Assembly (NCBI GenBank): GCA_036732025.1
Contig: DAINDE010000001.1
Span: 186,001-250,000, forward strand
Direction of reading: 5' to 3'
Source of the DNA: SSSZ01 sp036732025
GTDB taxonomy: Bacteria > Pseudomonadota > Gammaproteobacteria > Burkholderiales > Rhodocyclaceae
DNA length: 64,000 nt
The translations under genes and the position numbers were made by a program. The notes below the pieces were generated by a model that saw nothing but the letters and a program-made list of their open reading frames with translations, was not told where the DNA came from and ran no database searches. This document shows, in pieces, positions 24,814 to 33,309 of this stretch. The first letter of the stretch is position 1. Every line of letters starts with the position of its first letter.

Positions 24814-24885
24814 CTTAATAGCGAAAAGAAAATTCGTTTTTCTTCTAAGCCACCACAGGTCCCGCATTGGCTGGGCGCCGCGCCT

Positions 24886-25677
24886 TCAACCGAACTGCAC
24901 TATCCCGATCCAGGCTGCGGCACCAATCAGCAACCAGCCCGAGGCGTGCGAGACCCAGACGCCATGGGTGATCTTCTCCAGCAACACCAGGACGCCTAGA
25001 GCCGCTGCCCAAAGCATGTTCATGGCACCGACGGCGAAGAGCACCAGCATCAGCGCCCAGCAACAGCCCACGCAGTACAGGCCGTGGGCAAACCCCGTCC
25101 GCCAGCCGTCGCCGACGGTTCGCAGGGAATGGCGCTGGAGGAAGGAAATGGGCGAGCGGCAACTGGCGAGACATGCATCCTTGAGCGGCAGGAACTGATA
25201 GATGCCGGCCAGCGCCAGGATAAGCATGGCCAGGACCGGCACCGCCCGGACTGACATGAGCGTCACCCAGGCCCATTGCTGCAGGATCTCCTGGGCCGCC
25301 GTGGCGGCGAGGCTGAAAATCGCCCAGGCGGCGAGGTAGGCCAGGACGAAAACGGCGAGGCGCAGCGCGGGATGCGCCATGTCCTGGGCGATGCGCCGGT
25401 AGAGCAGAATCACCGGCAATGCCCCGGGCAGCATCATGCCCACCATCATGGTGAGCCACATGGCGAAATCGAGGACGAAGCCGGCGACGCTCCAGGGTGG
25501 AACCGCCATGTCGGCCTCGTCCATGCCCGGCATGTCCATGCCACGCACCAGACCATACAGGGCAATCCAGGCCAGGGCCGCGATGCCGACCACCGCTGCG
25601 CCCGCCGCCATCTGGCCGCCGTCGAGGGGCCGCCCCCGCCAGCCGGCGGCCGCGGATCTGCCCGGCACGTCCGCCAC
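24886..25677 (-). CDS. DUF2182 integral membrane protein
   Basis: The 263-residue protein has about six membrane segments and the DUF2182 features WLTMMVGMMLPGALPVILLY and GFAHGLYCVGCCWALM. The family is described as predicted metal-binding because of its Met, His and Cys residues in membrane helices, but no activity is known. The gene starts 4 bases after the stop of the DUF1326 gene on the same strand, so they are one operon. This gene pairing recurs in proteobacteria, as far as I know. Confidence 0.85.
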   Translation of the reverse strand: MADVPGRSAAAGWRGRPLDGGQMAAGAAVVGIAALAWIALYGLVRGMDMPGMDEADMAVPPWSVAGFVLDFAMWLTMMVGMMLPGALPVILLYRRIAQDMAHPALRLAVFVLAYLAAWAIFSLAATAAQEILQQWAWVTLMSVRAVPVLAMLILALAGIYQFLPLKDACLASCRSPISFLQRHSLRTVGDGWRTGFAHGLYCVGCCWALMLVLFAVGAMNMLWAAALGVLVLLEKITHGVWVSHASGWLLIGAAAWIGIVQFG

Positions 25678-25681
25678 CGCC

Positions 25682-26317
25682 TCAGTGAACGACGCCGTGG
25701 CGGTTCATGTGCAGGTGGGCGAAGTGGGCGTGGCCGCCCTTCGAGCGGATGGCGACATTGCCGGTGGCGGTAAACGACGAGTTGCCGAATTCCGCCTCGT
25801 GGTACTCGAAGCCCTCGGGAATGCACAGTCGGGCCCGATGGGGCGCCCCGGTCACCGGGTTGAGGATCGGCTCCCCGGTGGATTCGACCAGTCCGGCGAT
25901 GCGCACGTGCCCGGTGCGCGCCTCCACGTCTGCCGCGAACTCGATGGGCACCCGTTGCGGCTCGTGCATTTCGCTGATGGTGGTGCTGAACACCTGGAAG
26001 ATCGTCGCCCCCGGATCGGTTTCCCCGCCCGACAGGATGGTGAGCAAGGCGTTTTGCTGGGCCTCGCTCGCCCGCTCGTCGATGAAGACCTGCGCCTTGC
26101 CGCCACCTTCATGAATGGCGCCCGGCCAGGAAAACGTACCGACCCAGCACAACCCGTCCAGCCGCACCCCGTCGAACTCCCCGTCGTCGATGCGCATACC
26201 CACGACGGCATCGCAATGTCCTTGCGAGGGACGACTGTTGAATTGGCAGGGGCATCCCCAGTCGCAGTTGCAGGCGGCGAATTCGACGCCGCGCATATGC
26301 CATTGGATATCGGCCAT
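25682..26317 (-). CDS. DUF1326-domain protein
   Basis: The 211-residue soluble protein starts with a cysteine cluster, ACNCDWGCPCQF (about 14-25), typical of DUF1326. The cluster could bind a metal. Other conserved parts are GTFSWPGAIHEG and the late GGHAHFAHLHMNRHG, which adds several histidines. Function is unknown. It precedes the DUF2182 membrane protein, and the two probably act together. Confidence 0.85.
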   Translation of the reverse strand: MADIQWHMRGVEFAACNCDWGCPCQFNSRPSQGHCDAVVGMRIDDGEFDGVRLDGLCWVGTFSWPGAIHEGGGKAQVFIDERASEAQQNALLTILSGGETDPGATIFQVFSTTISEMHEPQRVPIEFAADVEARTGHVRIAGLVESTGEPILNPVTGAPHRARLCIPEGFEYHEAEFGNSSFTATGNVAIRSKGGHAHFAHLHMNRHGVVH

Positions 26318-26560
26318 CTTTCTTCTCCTCGTAGCATGAGTCGGTGATTCTTGGCGATTCCATTCACCGGGCCGGGATGGGGAGCCCGATTATGAGCTTT
26401 GATCCCGGCGCCGATACGGTAGTTCCAGGCCGCCGGCCACCGGCGGCGGACGCCGTGGCTTGGGGACCGCCCCGCCCCATGGCAGAATCATTTTTTCGGC
26501 CGCCTCCCCTGGGCGAAGGAGCCCGCGACCGCCCCATCACGCCCCGCGAGAGACGAACTC

Positions 26561-27187
26561 ATGGACAAGCTGAAACTCACCTATTTCGATTTTTCCGGTG
26601 GACGGGCGGAGCCCGCCCGGCTGGCGCTGCATCTCGGCGGCATCCCCTTCGAGGACTATCGCTTCGGCCCTGCGGATTTCGCGGCGGTGAAGAAGACGAC
26701 CCCCCTGGGCCAGGTTCCGACCCTCCACATCAACGACCTGCAGGTGACACAGAGCGACGCCATCACCCGCTATGCCGGCAAGCTGGCCGGACTCTACCCC
26801 GAGTCCCCGCTACAGGCCCTCCTCTGCGACGAAGTGATGGGCGCCCTGGAGGACGTGGTCAACAAGATCGGGGCCACTTTCGGACTGACCGGCGACGACC
26901 TCAGGAGCGCCCGCGCTCCCCTGGTGACGGAGGTCTTCCCCCGCTACCTTCGCTGGCTCGAAGCCCAGCTCGAACGGCAAGGCGGGGAATACTTCGCCGA
27001 CAGCCGGCTCACGGTCGCCGACCTCAAGGCCTTCGTGGTCCTGCGCTGGATCGCCTCCGGCAAGCTGGACCACGTCCCCGCCGACCTCATCGACACCGTC
27101 GCCCCCAAGCTGAAATCCTACGTCGAGCGCATCGCCGCCCTTCCCGCCATCGCCCGCCACTACGGCGTGGCAGGCGCGGCGAAGTAG
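26561..27187 (+). CDS. Glutathione S-transferase, sigma/alpha-like class
   Basis: The 208 residues show an N-terminal thioredoxin-like domain (about 4-80) and a helical C-terminal domain. Tyr in LTYFDFSGGRAEPARLAL is the likely catalytic residue, and LGQVPTLHINDLQVTQSDAITRYA in type contains the cis-proline and the Gln-Ser-Asp that holds glutathione. This layout is closer to sigma, mu and alpha classes, common in animals, than to the usual bacterial beta class. It stands alone with a 243-base upstream region in which I see no clear motif. Confidence 0.88.
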   Translation: MDKLKLTYFDFSGGRAEPARLALHLGGIPFEDYRFGPADFAAVKKTTPLGQVPTLHINDLQVTQSDAITRYAGKLAGLYPESPLQALLCDEVMGALEDVVNKIGATFGLTGDDLRSARAPLVTEVFPRYLRWLEAQLERQGGEYFADSRLTVADLKAFVVLRWIASGKLDHVPADLIDTVAPKLKSYVERIAALPAIARHYGVAGAAK

Positions 27188-27225
27188 CCGCATCCGGCGG
27201 GAACGAGGGTATCGCGGGATCGGCG

Positions 27226-27930
27226 TCAGCCCAGGGGCTTGCCTGCCCTGGCCGACAGGAGCGCCGTGGCCGCTTCGATGCGCAGCGCCAGCGGGGCGTT
27301 GGCGTCGTTCATCACGGCGCGCAGAAAATCCCCGGGGTCGGCAAACGGGCCACCGGCGATGGAGCCGGTCACCCCGCCCGCTTGCGCCGGGGCGGCTGCC
27401 AGGGCGTCGAATTTTTCCAGGGCGCCCGCCAGTTCCGCCGGGGTGATGCCGCGCAGCCCCGCCAGCAGGTCGGCCTGGCGTTCCGGATTGGGGGATATCT
27501 CCAGCCCCGGCGCCTCGGCGAACATGCCCCCCATGGCGGGATCGACGAAGGCCGACCAGCGGCCGCTCGCCTCGTCAAGCGCCGGCACCCGAGGCAGGCC
27601 CGCCAGGGGCGCCAGACCCTCGGTGGCCGGCAGGCCGGCCAGCCGGGCCGCCGGCAGATCCACCAGGAAGCGCCGCTGCAGGCCGGCAAGAAAACGCCCA
27701 CCCACCGCCGCCGGCACCGGCTCCGTCAAGACGAACCACACTTGGTAGCCCTCGGCGGCGGAAATGGAAAGCGCCGGTGCTGGCAGTTCCAGGTCATCCG
27801 CAACGCCCTGCAGTACTGCGGCCACGGCGGGCCAGTCCCGGCAGCGGGCAAAGGCCAGGACGAGGGTCCGCACCTGGCCCTCCCCTGCCGGGGCGTAGAG
27901 TCGATCCAGTTGTTCCGTCAGCCTGTCCAT
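27226..27930 (-). CDS. Hypothetical protein, weakly primase-like segment
   Basis: The 234-residue product is not recognised. The segment around residues 50-85, with ALSISAAEGYQVWFVLTEPV and PAAVGGRFLAGL, recalls the sRSGxGxHxWFFF part of archaeo-eukaryotic primase-like proteins. The catalytic acidic pair of that family is not visible, so this may be a decayed copy or chance. The start at 27930 has no strong ribosome site. It lies downstream of an alpha/beta hydrolase gene on the same strand. Confidence 0.5.
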   Translation of the reverse strand: MDRLTEQLDRLYAPAGEGQVRTLVLAFARCRDWPAVAAVLQGVADDLELPAPALSISAAEGYQVWFVLTEPVPAAVGGRFLAGLQRRFLVDLPAARLAGLPATEGLAPLAGLPRVPALDEASGRWSAFVDPAMGGMFAEAPGLEISPNPERQADLLAGLRGITPAELAGALEKFDALAAAPAQAGGVTGSIAGGPFADPGDFLRAVMNDANAPLALRIEAATALLSARAGKPLG

Positions 27931-28009
27931 GCCGCGCGCCCTCCGGCCTTCCCGAAAAAGGCGGAGGATAGAGCAAATCGGCCCGTCGCCGCGAGTCTTC
28001 CCCGGCCGC

Positions 28010-28531
28010 TCAGACGCAGGCAGCCTGGCGCAGCCCCTCGAACAGGGCCAATCCCTCCGGCCAGGGGCCATGGCCGGAGGCCACGTTGATATGGCCGGCC
28101 GCGCCGACGTTCAGATAGGCGCTGCCCCACATTCCGGCCCAGCGCTCCGCCACCGCTGGCTTCACCCAAGGGTCGTTGCTGCTGGCCACCACCAGGCTGG
28201 GGAAGGCCAGCCGCCCCACGAGCAGGTGGGAAGGCTGCAGCAGGCGGTCCGGGTCGGCAGGGGCCACCAGCAGCGCCCCACGGACACCCGCCGGGCGATC
28301 CAGGCCCGCCGCCACGGCCGCCAGACAGCCGAAACTGTGGGCCACGATCCACACCGACTCCGGCGCCGCGGCAAGGCTATCGCCCACCCGCGCCGCCCAT
28401 TCGGGCAACCAGGGCACGACCCAGTCGCGCTGCACCACCCGGCGGGTGCCGGGCAGGTTTTCCTCGAACCAGGTCTGCCAGTGGCCAGGGCCACTGTCGT
28501 TGAGCCCCGGGACAATGAGCGTTTCCGCCAT
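28010..28531 (-). CDS. RBBP9/YdeN-family serine hydrolase
   Basis: The 173-residue alpha/beta hydrolase has the family start LIVPGLNDSGPGHWQTWFEE in type, the nucleophile motif WIVAHSFGCLAA and a late Asp-His pair (SSNDPWV and GAAGHINVASGHG). Family members are small serine hydrolases of unclear physiological substrate. It starts 17 bases after ssuA and may be its operon partner, though it has no known tie to sulfonate use. Confidence 0.85.
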   Translation of the reverse strand: MAETLIVPGLNDSGPGHWQTWFEENLPGTRRVVQRDWVVPWLPEWAARVGDSLAAAPESVWIVAHSFGCLAAVAAGLDRPAGVRGALLVAPADPDRLLQPSHLLVGRLAFPSLVVASSNDPWVKPAVAERWAGMWGSAYLNVGAAGHINVASGHGPWPEGLALFEGLRQAACV

Positions 28532-28548
28532 GGCGATGCCCCGTGGAT

Positions 28549-29541
28549 TCAGCGGGGTGGTTGGCGCCAGGCGGCGTCTGCCACCCGCACCTGCTTCGGC
28601 ACCAGCCTGACCTCGTAGAAGGCGTTGGCGATCTTTTGCTGCTGGGCCAGGACTTCGTCGCTCACCGGCCTCACGCCGTAGCTCAGGCGCTCCGCCGCCT
28701 TCTCCAGGATCGATTCCTCGATGCCGATCTGTGGCGCCAGGAAGCGTGCCACCTCTTTGGGGTTACTCCGGCCCCACTGGTCCACCCGGTCGATCTCCTC
28801 AAGCAGGATGTGAACGATATCCGGGTATTTTTCGGCATAACCGCGGGCCGCCAGGTAGAACTGGTGGTTGGCCACCACTCCGCCGCCGTCGGCGAGGATG
28901 CGGGCGCCCAACTGCTTTTCCGCCGCCGCCAGGAACGGGTCCCAGGTGGCCCAGGCGTCCAGGCGGCCGCTTTCGAAGGCGGCGCGGGCGTCGGCGGGGG
29001 GCAGGTACACCGGCTCGACGTCGGAGAGCTTGAGGCCACCCTTCTCCAGCACCTTGAGCAGCAGGTAGTTGGCATTGGACCCCTTGGCCACGGCCACCCG
29101 CTTGCCCCGCAATTCCGCCACGCGCTTGACCGGCGAATCCTTGGGCACCAGCAGCGCCTCGGCGGCGGGCGCCGGCGGCTCGTTGCCCACATAGACCAAA
29201 TCCGCCCCCGCCGCCTGGGCGAAGATAGGAGGCGACTCCCCCACCGTGCCCACGTCGATGCTACCGACGTTGATGGCCTCCAGCAGCGGCGGGCCGAAGG
29301 GGAATTCGGCCCACTTCACCGCCACGCCCTTCTCGGCCAGGCGTTTTTCCAGGCTGCCCCGGGCCTTGAGGATGATCAGGGTGCCGTATTTCTGGTAGCC
29401 GATGCGCAGCTCCTTGGGCAGGGCCGTTTGCGCCCGGGCCGGGGCCACGCCCAGGCCGGCCGCCAGGGCCGCTGCCGTGCCCGCCCCCAGCAGGCGGCGC
29501 AGGGCGCGGCGGCGGGAAACGCTGGATTGCTCGTTCGCCAT
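28549..29541 (-). CDS. ssuA: Aliphatic sulfonate ABC transporter, substrate-binding protein
   Basis: SsuA captures alkanesulfonates in the periplasm for the SsuBC transporter. The 330-residue protein begins with a twin-arginine-like signal (SRRRALRRLLGAG, then a hydrophobic Ala/Leu stretch to ARA). The mature part has ELRIGYQKYGTLIILKARG in type and SIDVGTVGESPPIFAQAAGA, as in SsuA/TauA. It lies 9 bases after tauD. Its transporter partners are encoded upstream at 31317-33001 in a separate unit. Confidence 0.9.
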   Translation of the reverse strand: MANEQSSVSRRRALRRLLGAGTAAALAAGLGVAPARAQTALPKELRIGYQKYGTLIILKARGSLEKRLAEKGVAVKWAEFPFGPPLLEAINVGSIDVGTVGESPPIFAQAAGADLVYVGNEPPAPAAEALLVPKDSPVKRVAELRGKRVAVAKGSNANYLLLKVLEKGGLKLSDVEPVYLPPADARAAFESGRLDAWATWDPFLAAAEKQLGARILADGGGVVANHQFYLAARGYAEKYPDIVHILLEEIDRVDQWGRSNPKEVARFLAPQIGIEESILEKAAERLSYGVRPVSDEVLAQQQKIANAFYEVRLVPKQVRVADAAWRQPPR

Positions 29542-29550
29542 GATGCCCCC

Positions 29551-30423
29551 TTAGAACGCCTTGTTTTCGCCGAAGGTGATGCGGTGCAACAGGCGGTGCT
29601 GGTCGCCGTAATCCGTGACCGCGTAATGGACAGTGGCGCGGTTGTCCCAGATGGCCACGGTGTCAGTTTCCCAGCGCAGCCGCGCCTGTACTTCGGGCCG
29701 CTGGAAGCGGGCGAAGAGGAAGCTCAGCAGCGCGTCGCTCTCCTGCCGCGAGAGGCCCTTGATGCGATCGGTGAAATTGGGGCTGACGTAAAGGATCTTC
29801 TTGCCCGTCACCGGATGGATGCGCACCACCGGATGCACCACCGGCGGGTGTTCCGCCCGGGCCTGGCGATAATGGGCATCGCCATCGGGAATCTGCTCGA
29901 AATACGCCGGCCAGCCGCTGTGCTCGAAGCTATGCACCGCCTCCAGCTCTTCCAGGTAACGCTGCAGGGAAACCGGCAGCGAGTCGAAGACCGCCGTAGC
30001 GCTGGCCCACACCGTGTCGCCGCCGCTGGCCGGCGCCAGCTTGTTGTAGAGCACCGTGCCGGTGGGGGGGTTGGCCACGAAAGTGATGTCGGCATGCCAC
30101 TGGTCAGTGCCGTAGCGATAGCTGCCGGCCTTGGACTCCAGCACCTCGATGACCTTGTGCTGATCGTGGCGCGGGAAGAAAGCCTTGGCCTTGTCCGGAT
30201 CGCCGAAGACGTGAGCCACGGCGATCTGCTGGTCCGGCGTCAGCTTCTGGTCGCGGAAGAACAGCACCTGGTACTCCGCCAGGGCCTTGCGCAACTCGGC
30301 GCGCACCGATTCGCTCTGGATCTGGGTTAGATCGAAATCCCGGATCACCGCGCCAATCAGGGGGTTGTAGGGCTCGACGACGAGATGCTTGTAGCCGGGA
30401 ACGGCTGCTTCAGGCTTGGACAT
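29551..30423 (-). CDS. tauD: Alpha-ketoglutarate-dependent taurine/sulfonate dioxygenase
   Basis: TauD-type enzymes cleave the carbon-sulfur bond of taurine or related sulfonates to sulfite, using Fe(II) and 2-oxoglutarate. The 290 residues carry the HxD iron motif in QWHADITF and the distal His and Arg in ATVHYAV and HRLLHRITF. The start at 30423 (MSKPEAAVPGYKH) follows GGAGCC. It leads the tauD-ssuA operon. A motif shared with the ssuC upstream region lies about 98 bases before the start. The exact substrate may be taurine or another sulfonate. Confidence 0.88.
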   Translation of the reverse strand: MSKPEAAVPGYKHLVVEPYNPLIGAVIRDFDLTQIQSESVRAELRKALAEYQVLFFRDQKLTPDQQIAVAHVFGDPDKAKAFFPRHDQHKVIEVLESKAGSYRYGTDQWHADITFVANPPTGTVLYNKLAPASGGDTVWASATAVFDSLPVSLQRYLEELEAVHSFEHSGWPAYFEQIPDGDAHYRQARAEHPPVVHPVVRIHPVTGKKILYVSPNFTDRIKGLSRQESDALLSFLFARFQRPEVQARLRWETDTVAIWDNRATVHYAVTDYGDQHRLLHRITFGENKAF

Positions 30424-30514
30424 GGAAAGGCTCCTCTGACAGTTGAAAAGTGGTCGGGCAAGGCCCGTGGAAACCACTTTAGGCGAGGAGGAGCCGGGGA
30501 CTAACTAAGAAAGT

Positions 30515-30527
30515 CTGCTTTGCTTAT
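30515..30527 (-). promoter_or_regulatory. Shared sulfonate-gene motif upstream of tauD
   Basis: Read on the minus strand the sequence is ATAAGCAAAGCAG. It differs at one base from the motif before ssuC (ATAAGCAATGCAG). Both lie 70-100 bases upstream of sulfonate genes. A CysB/Cbl binding site is the simplest reading. Confidence 0.5.
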
Positions 30528-30610
30528 GGGGGTCGGGGTGGAATGCTAAGAAAGCGGAAACGGCATGCCGACTGCGCTCGACAAGTCGAATTCCCGACGA
30601 TGATTCAGGA

Positions 30611-30853
30611 CTAGTCGTTGTCGATGAGGATGGCCTTGATCGGGTCGATGGGCCCCACGTCATGCCAATGCTCGCTTTTCTTACGGACCGGCGGGATGTC
30701 CTGGCAGCCGTGATTGCATTCGACGAGCCAGCGCCGCATCAGAAAACCCCGGCAAAAGCGAAAGGTAATGGCCTTATGGCTGCATCCGACCGCCTCGGCC
30801 AGGAGCTTGCAAGCGCAATGGCTGCCGTGGCGGGTGGTGTCGAAATTCAGCAT
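30611..30853 (-). CDS. Possible small Cys/His-rich protein
   Basis: An 80-codon frame starts at ATG 30853. The translation has six cysteines and several histidines (HCACKLLAEAVGCSH, FRFCRGF, ECNHGC), which could bind zinc or be chance. There is no clear ribosome site and no recognised family. It lies between tauD and a small exported protein on the same strand. Confidence 0.35.
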   Translation of the reverse strand: MLNFDTTRHGSHCACKLLAEAVGCSHKAITFRFCRGFLMRRWLVECNHGCQDIPPVRKKSEHWHDVGPIDPIKAILIDND

Positions 30854-30905
30854 GGAAGGCAATTGGCGGCATCAATCCGGGCCGCCAATTGACGAGGCGC
30901 AGAGA

Positions 30906-31148
30906 TTACTTGTCCCGCGGATGGTAGTGCTTGGTCTTGTCCTTGTTGGCCTTCTTCTTGGCCGGCGCCTCCTGAGGCACGCCCGTCTTCTCTTGCACGT
31001 GGGAATGCGGTTTGACGGCCGGAGCCGGCGCGGCCTTTTCGGCCTTCGCCTCCGGCGCAGGCGCCGCCTTGTCCTCCGCCCACGCCCCGCTGGACAAGGC
31101 CGTCAGAGTGGAAAAGGCGGAAGCGGCAAGCAGGGCATACAGTTTCAT
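30906..31148 (-). CDS. Small exported Lys/Ala/Pro-rich protein
   Basis: The 80-residue product begins with a clear signal peptide (MKLYALLAASAFSTLTALSS in type, cut after AWA). The mature part is made of repeated Ala-Pro-Glu-Lys and ends in a Lys/His-rich KDKTKHYHPRDK. ATG 31148 is preferred because GGGAG lies 7 bases upstream; an ATG at 31154 is too close to it. Such low-complexity basic tails could bind metal or nucleic acid, but no function is known. Confidence 0.6.
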   Translation of the reverse strand: MKLYALLAASAFSTLTALSSGAWAEDKAAPAPEAKAEKAAPAPAVKPHSHVQEKTGVPQEAPAKKKANKDKTKHYHPRDK

Positions 31149-31316
31149 GGTCATTCTCCCGAGGTAATTGAACATGTGATTTCCGGTGCCGGCAGTTGCA
31201 GTATGGACTTTGGAAACTGCCGGGACGATTACGCCAAGATTACGTTTTCGTCAGCCTCATGGCGCCTGCCCGGGGCGTGAAATATCGCGACGGCGGGATC
31301 GCCCGGGTCCGATACC

Positions 31317-32201
31317 TCATCCATCCCCCGCCACCGCCGCCTCCGAGTCGACCACCGCCCGCACTCCGGCGCCCCATGCCGGTGGCTGTTCGCGCGAGGG
31401 GCGGGTGGGGAAGGCGGCAGCGCCCGGCCCAACGGTGGTCAGGCGCTTCAGGATGCGGCTCTCCAGGGCGGCGAAACGGGGATCGCCCAGTTCCCGGGGG
31501 CGGGGCAGTTCCACCGCTTCATCCAGGGTGATGCGGCCGTTTTCTATGAGCAGCACCCGGTCGGCCAGGGCCACGGCTTCGCCCACGTCGTGGGTGACGA
31601 GGACGGCGGTGAAGCCGTGCCGGCGCCACACCTGTTCGATGAGGCGTTGCATTTCGATGCGGGTGAGCGCGTCCAGGGCACCGAGGGGTTCGTCGAGCAG
31701 CAGGAGCCGGGGCCGGTGGATCAGGGCGCGGGCCAGGGCGACGCGCTGGCGCTGGCCTCCGGAAAGGCGGCCGGGCCACTCGTCGGCGCGGTCGGCGAGG
31801 CCCACCTGGGCGAGAGCTTCCTCGGCCTGGGCGCGGATGGCAGCCTCGCCGCCGGGCAGGCCAAGGGCAACGTTCTGGAGGACGGTGCGCCACGGAAGCA
31901 GGCGAGCCTCCTGGAACATGATGCGCACGTCGTCGGCCAATGCCGCCCTGGGCCGGCCGTCGAGGGCTATGGCGCCGGCACAGAGGCCGTCGAGCCCTGC
32001 CAGTTGGCGCAGGAGCGTGCTCTTGCCGCAGCCGCTACGGCCGACGACGGCGACGAATTGGCCTGGTTCGATGGCGAGGTCGACGCGGGCGAGCACCTGC
32101 CGCTCGCCGTAACATTTGACGAGGCCACGCACGTCCACGTGGAGGCCGGTGGCGGCCTGGGCCGCTTGCACCCGGGCGAGTTCGAGGTTGTCCAGTCGCA
32201 T
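31317..32201 (-). CDS. ssuB: Aliphatic sulfonate ABC transporter, ATP-binding protein
   Basis: The 294-residue ATPase energises sulfonate uptake. It has Walker A GRSGCGKST, the Q-loop region FQEARLLPW, the signature LSGGQRQRVALARAL, Walker B LLLLDEPLGALD and the switch His in LVTHDVGEA. The C-terminal tail of about 35 residues beyond the usual end is Pro/Ala-rich. It starts 11 bases after ssuC. The matching binding protein gene (ssuA) is about 1.8 kb downstream in another unit. Confidence 0.92.
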   Translation of the reverse strand: MRLDNLELARVQAAQAATGLHVDVRGLVKCYGERQVLARVDLAIEPGQFVAVVGRSGCGKSTLLRQLAGLDGLCAGAIALDGRPRAALADDVRIMFQEARLLPWRTVLQNVALGLPGGEAAIRAQAEEALAQVGLADRADEWPGRLSGGQRQRVALARALIHRPRLLLLDEPLGALDALTRIEMQRLIEQVWRRHGFTAVLVTHDVGEAVALADRVLLIENGRITLDEAVELPRPRELGDPRFAALESRILKRLTTVGPGAAAFPTRPSREQPPAWGAGVRAVVDSEAAVAGDG

Positions 32202-32212
32202 GGCGGTCTCCT

Positions 32213-33001
32213 TCAGGCGGGAGCGTAGGCGGCGTTCCAGCACAGCCAGCGGCGCTCCAGCCCGCGGGCAGCGACGTCGGCCAGCTTGCCGAGCAGGGCG
32301 TAGAGCAGGATGCCCAGGAGCACCACGTCGGTCTGCAGGAATTCCCGGGCGTTCATCGTCATGTAGCCAATGCCTGCCTGGGCCGAGATGGTTTCGGCGA
32401 CGATGAGGATGACCCACATGAAACCCAGCGCGTAGCGCACGCCGACGAGGATGGAGGCCGTGGCGCCGGGCAGAATCACCTCGCGGTGGAGCCGCCAGCC
32501 GGAAAGCCCGTAGCTGCGCGCCATTTCCACGAGAGCCGGGTCCACGGCGCGGATTCCGTGGAAGGTGTTGATATAGACGGCGAAGAAGACGCCGAAGGCG
32601 ATTAGGAAGAGCTTGGCCGTCTCGTCGATGCCGAACCACAGGATGACGAGGGGGATCAGCGCCAGGGGCGGGATGTTGCGGATCATCTGCAGGGTGGTGT
32701 CGAGGAGGATTTCCATTTTGCGGAAGGAGCTGGTGAGGAGCCCGAGGGCCAGCCCCAAGCCGCCGCCGAGGGCGAAGCCGAGGGCCGCCCGGCCGGCGCT
32801 GACCTGCAGGTGGGTCCATAGCTCACCGGATTCCGCCAAGGCCCCGGCCGCCCGCAGCACCGCCAGAGGCTCCGGCAGGATGCGGCTGGAGAGCCAGCCC
32901 AGGCGGGCAGCGACCTCCCAGGCGAGCAGGATGGCGGCGGGCACCAGCCAGGGCGCGACGGCCCGGCCGGCGCGACGCAGGGGGGATAGAGGGAAGGGCA
33001 T
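32213..33001 (-). CDS. ssuC: Aliphatic sulfonate ABC transporter, permease protein
   Basis: The 262-residue inner-membrane permease has about six membrane segments and the BPD-transport EAA loop (EMARSYGLSGWRLHREVILPGA in type). Conserved segments such as RNIPPLALIPLVILWFGID match SsuC/TauC. The start at 33001 (MPFPLSPLRR) is preferred over an upstream in-frame codon at 33076. It is first in the ssuCB unit. A motif shared with tauD lies 70-82 bases upstream. Confidence 0.92.
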   Translation of the reverse strand: MPFPLSPLRRAGRAVAPWLVPAAILLAWEVAARLGWLSSRILPEPLAVLRAAGALAESGELWTHLQVSAGRAALGFALGGGLGLALGLLTSSFRKMEILLDTTLQMIRNIPPLALIPLVILWFGIDETAKLFLIAFGVFFAVYINTFHGIRAVDPALVEMARSYGLSGWRLHREVILPGATASILVGVRYALGFMWVILIVAETISAQAGIGYMTMNAREFLQTDVVLLGILLYALLGKLADVAARGLERRWLCWNAAYAPA

Positions 33002-33070
33002 GGCGGTCTCCGGGTGGTCGGGAATGGCGCCATTGTGGGCGGCGGCCCGGCCGTCAACAAAGACGAAGAA

Positions 33071-33083
33071 CTGCATTGCTTAT
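33071..33083 (-). promoter_or_regulatory. Shared sulfonate-gene motif upstream of ssuC
   Basis: Read on the minus strand the sequence is ATAAGCAATGCAG, 12 of 13 bases identical to the motif before tauD. The spacer 33002-33309 between ssuC and the divergent EAL-like gene holds no other feature I can support. Confidence 0.5.
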
Positions 33084-33309
33084 TACCCCCCGCCGCGGCT
33101 TCCCGACGTCCGTGCTTGCCCATGGAAATCAAGGCGTTTTCCACCGGCCGGCATCAGTGACCCTATTGAATGAACTCCTTTGCCGGCGAGCGCAGACCGG
33201 CAGGTCGATATGCCGGGCGCGTGGTAAGCAAATGAAAAATTTTTCGTTTCCCGTCACGGCGAGCCGACTTACAGTGGCTCCTCCCCCTCGCCACCCCGGA
33301 GATGTTGCC

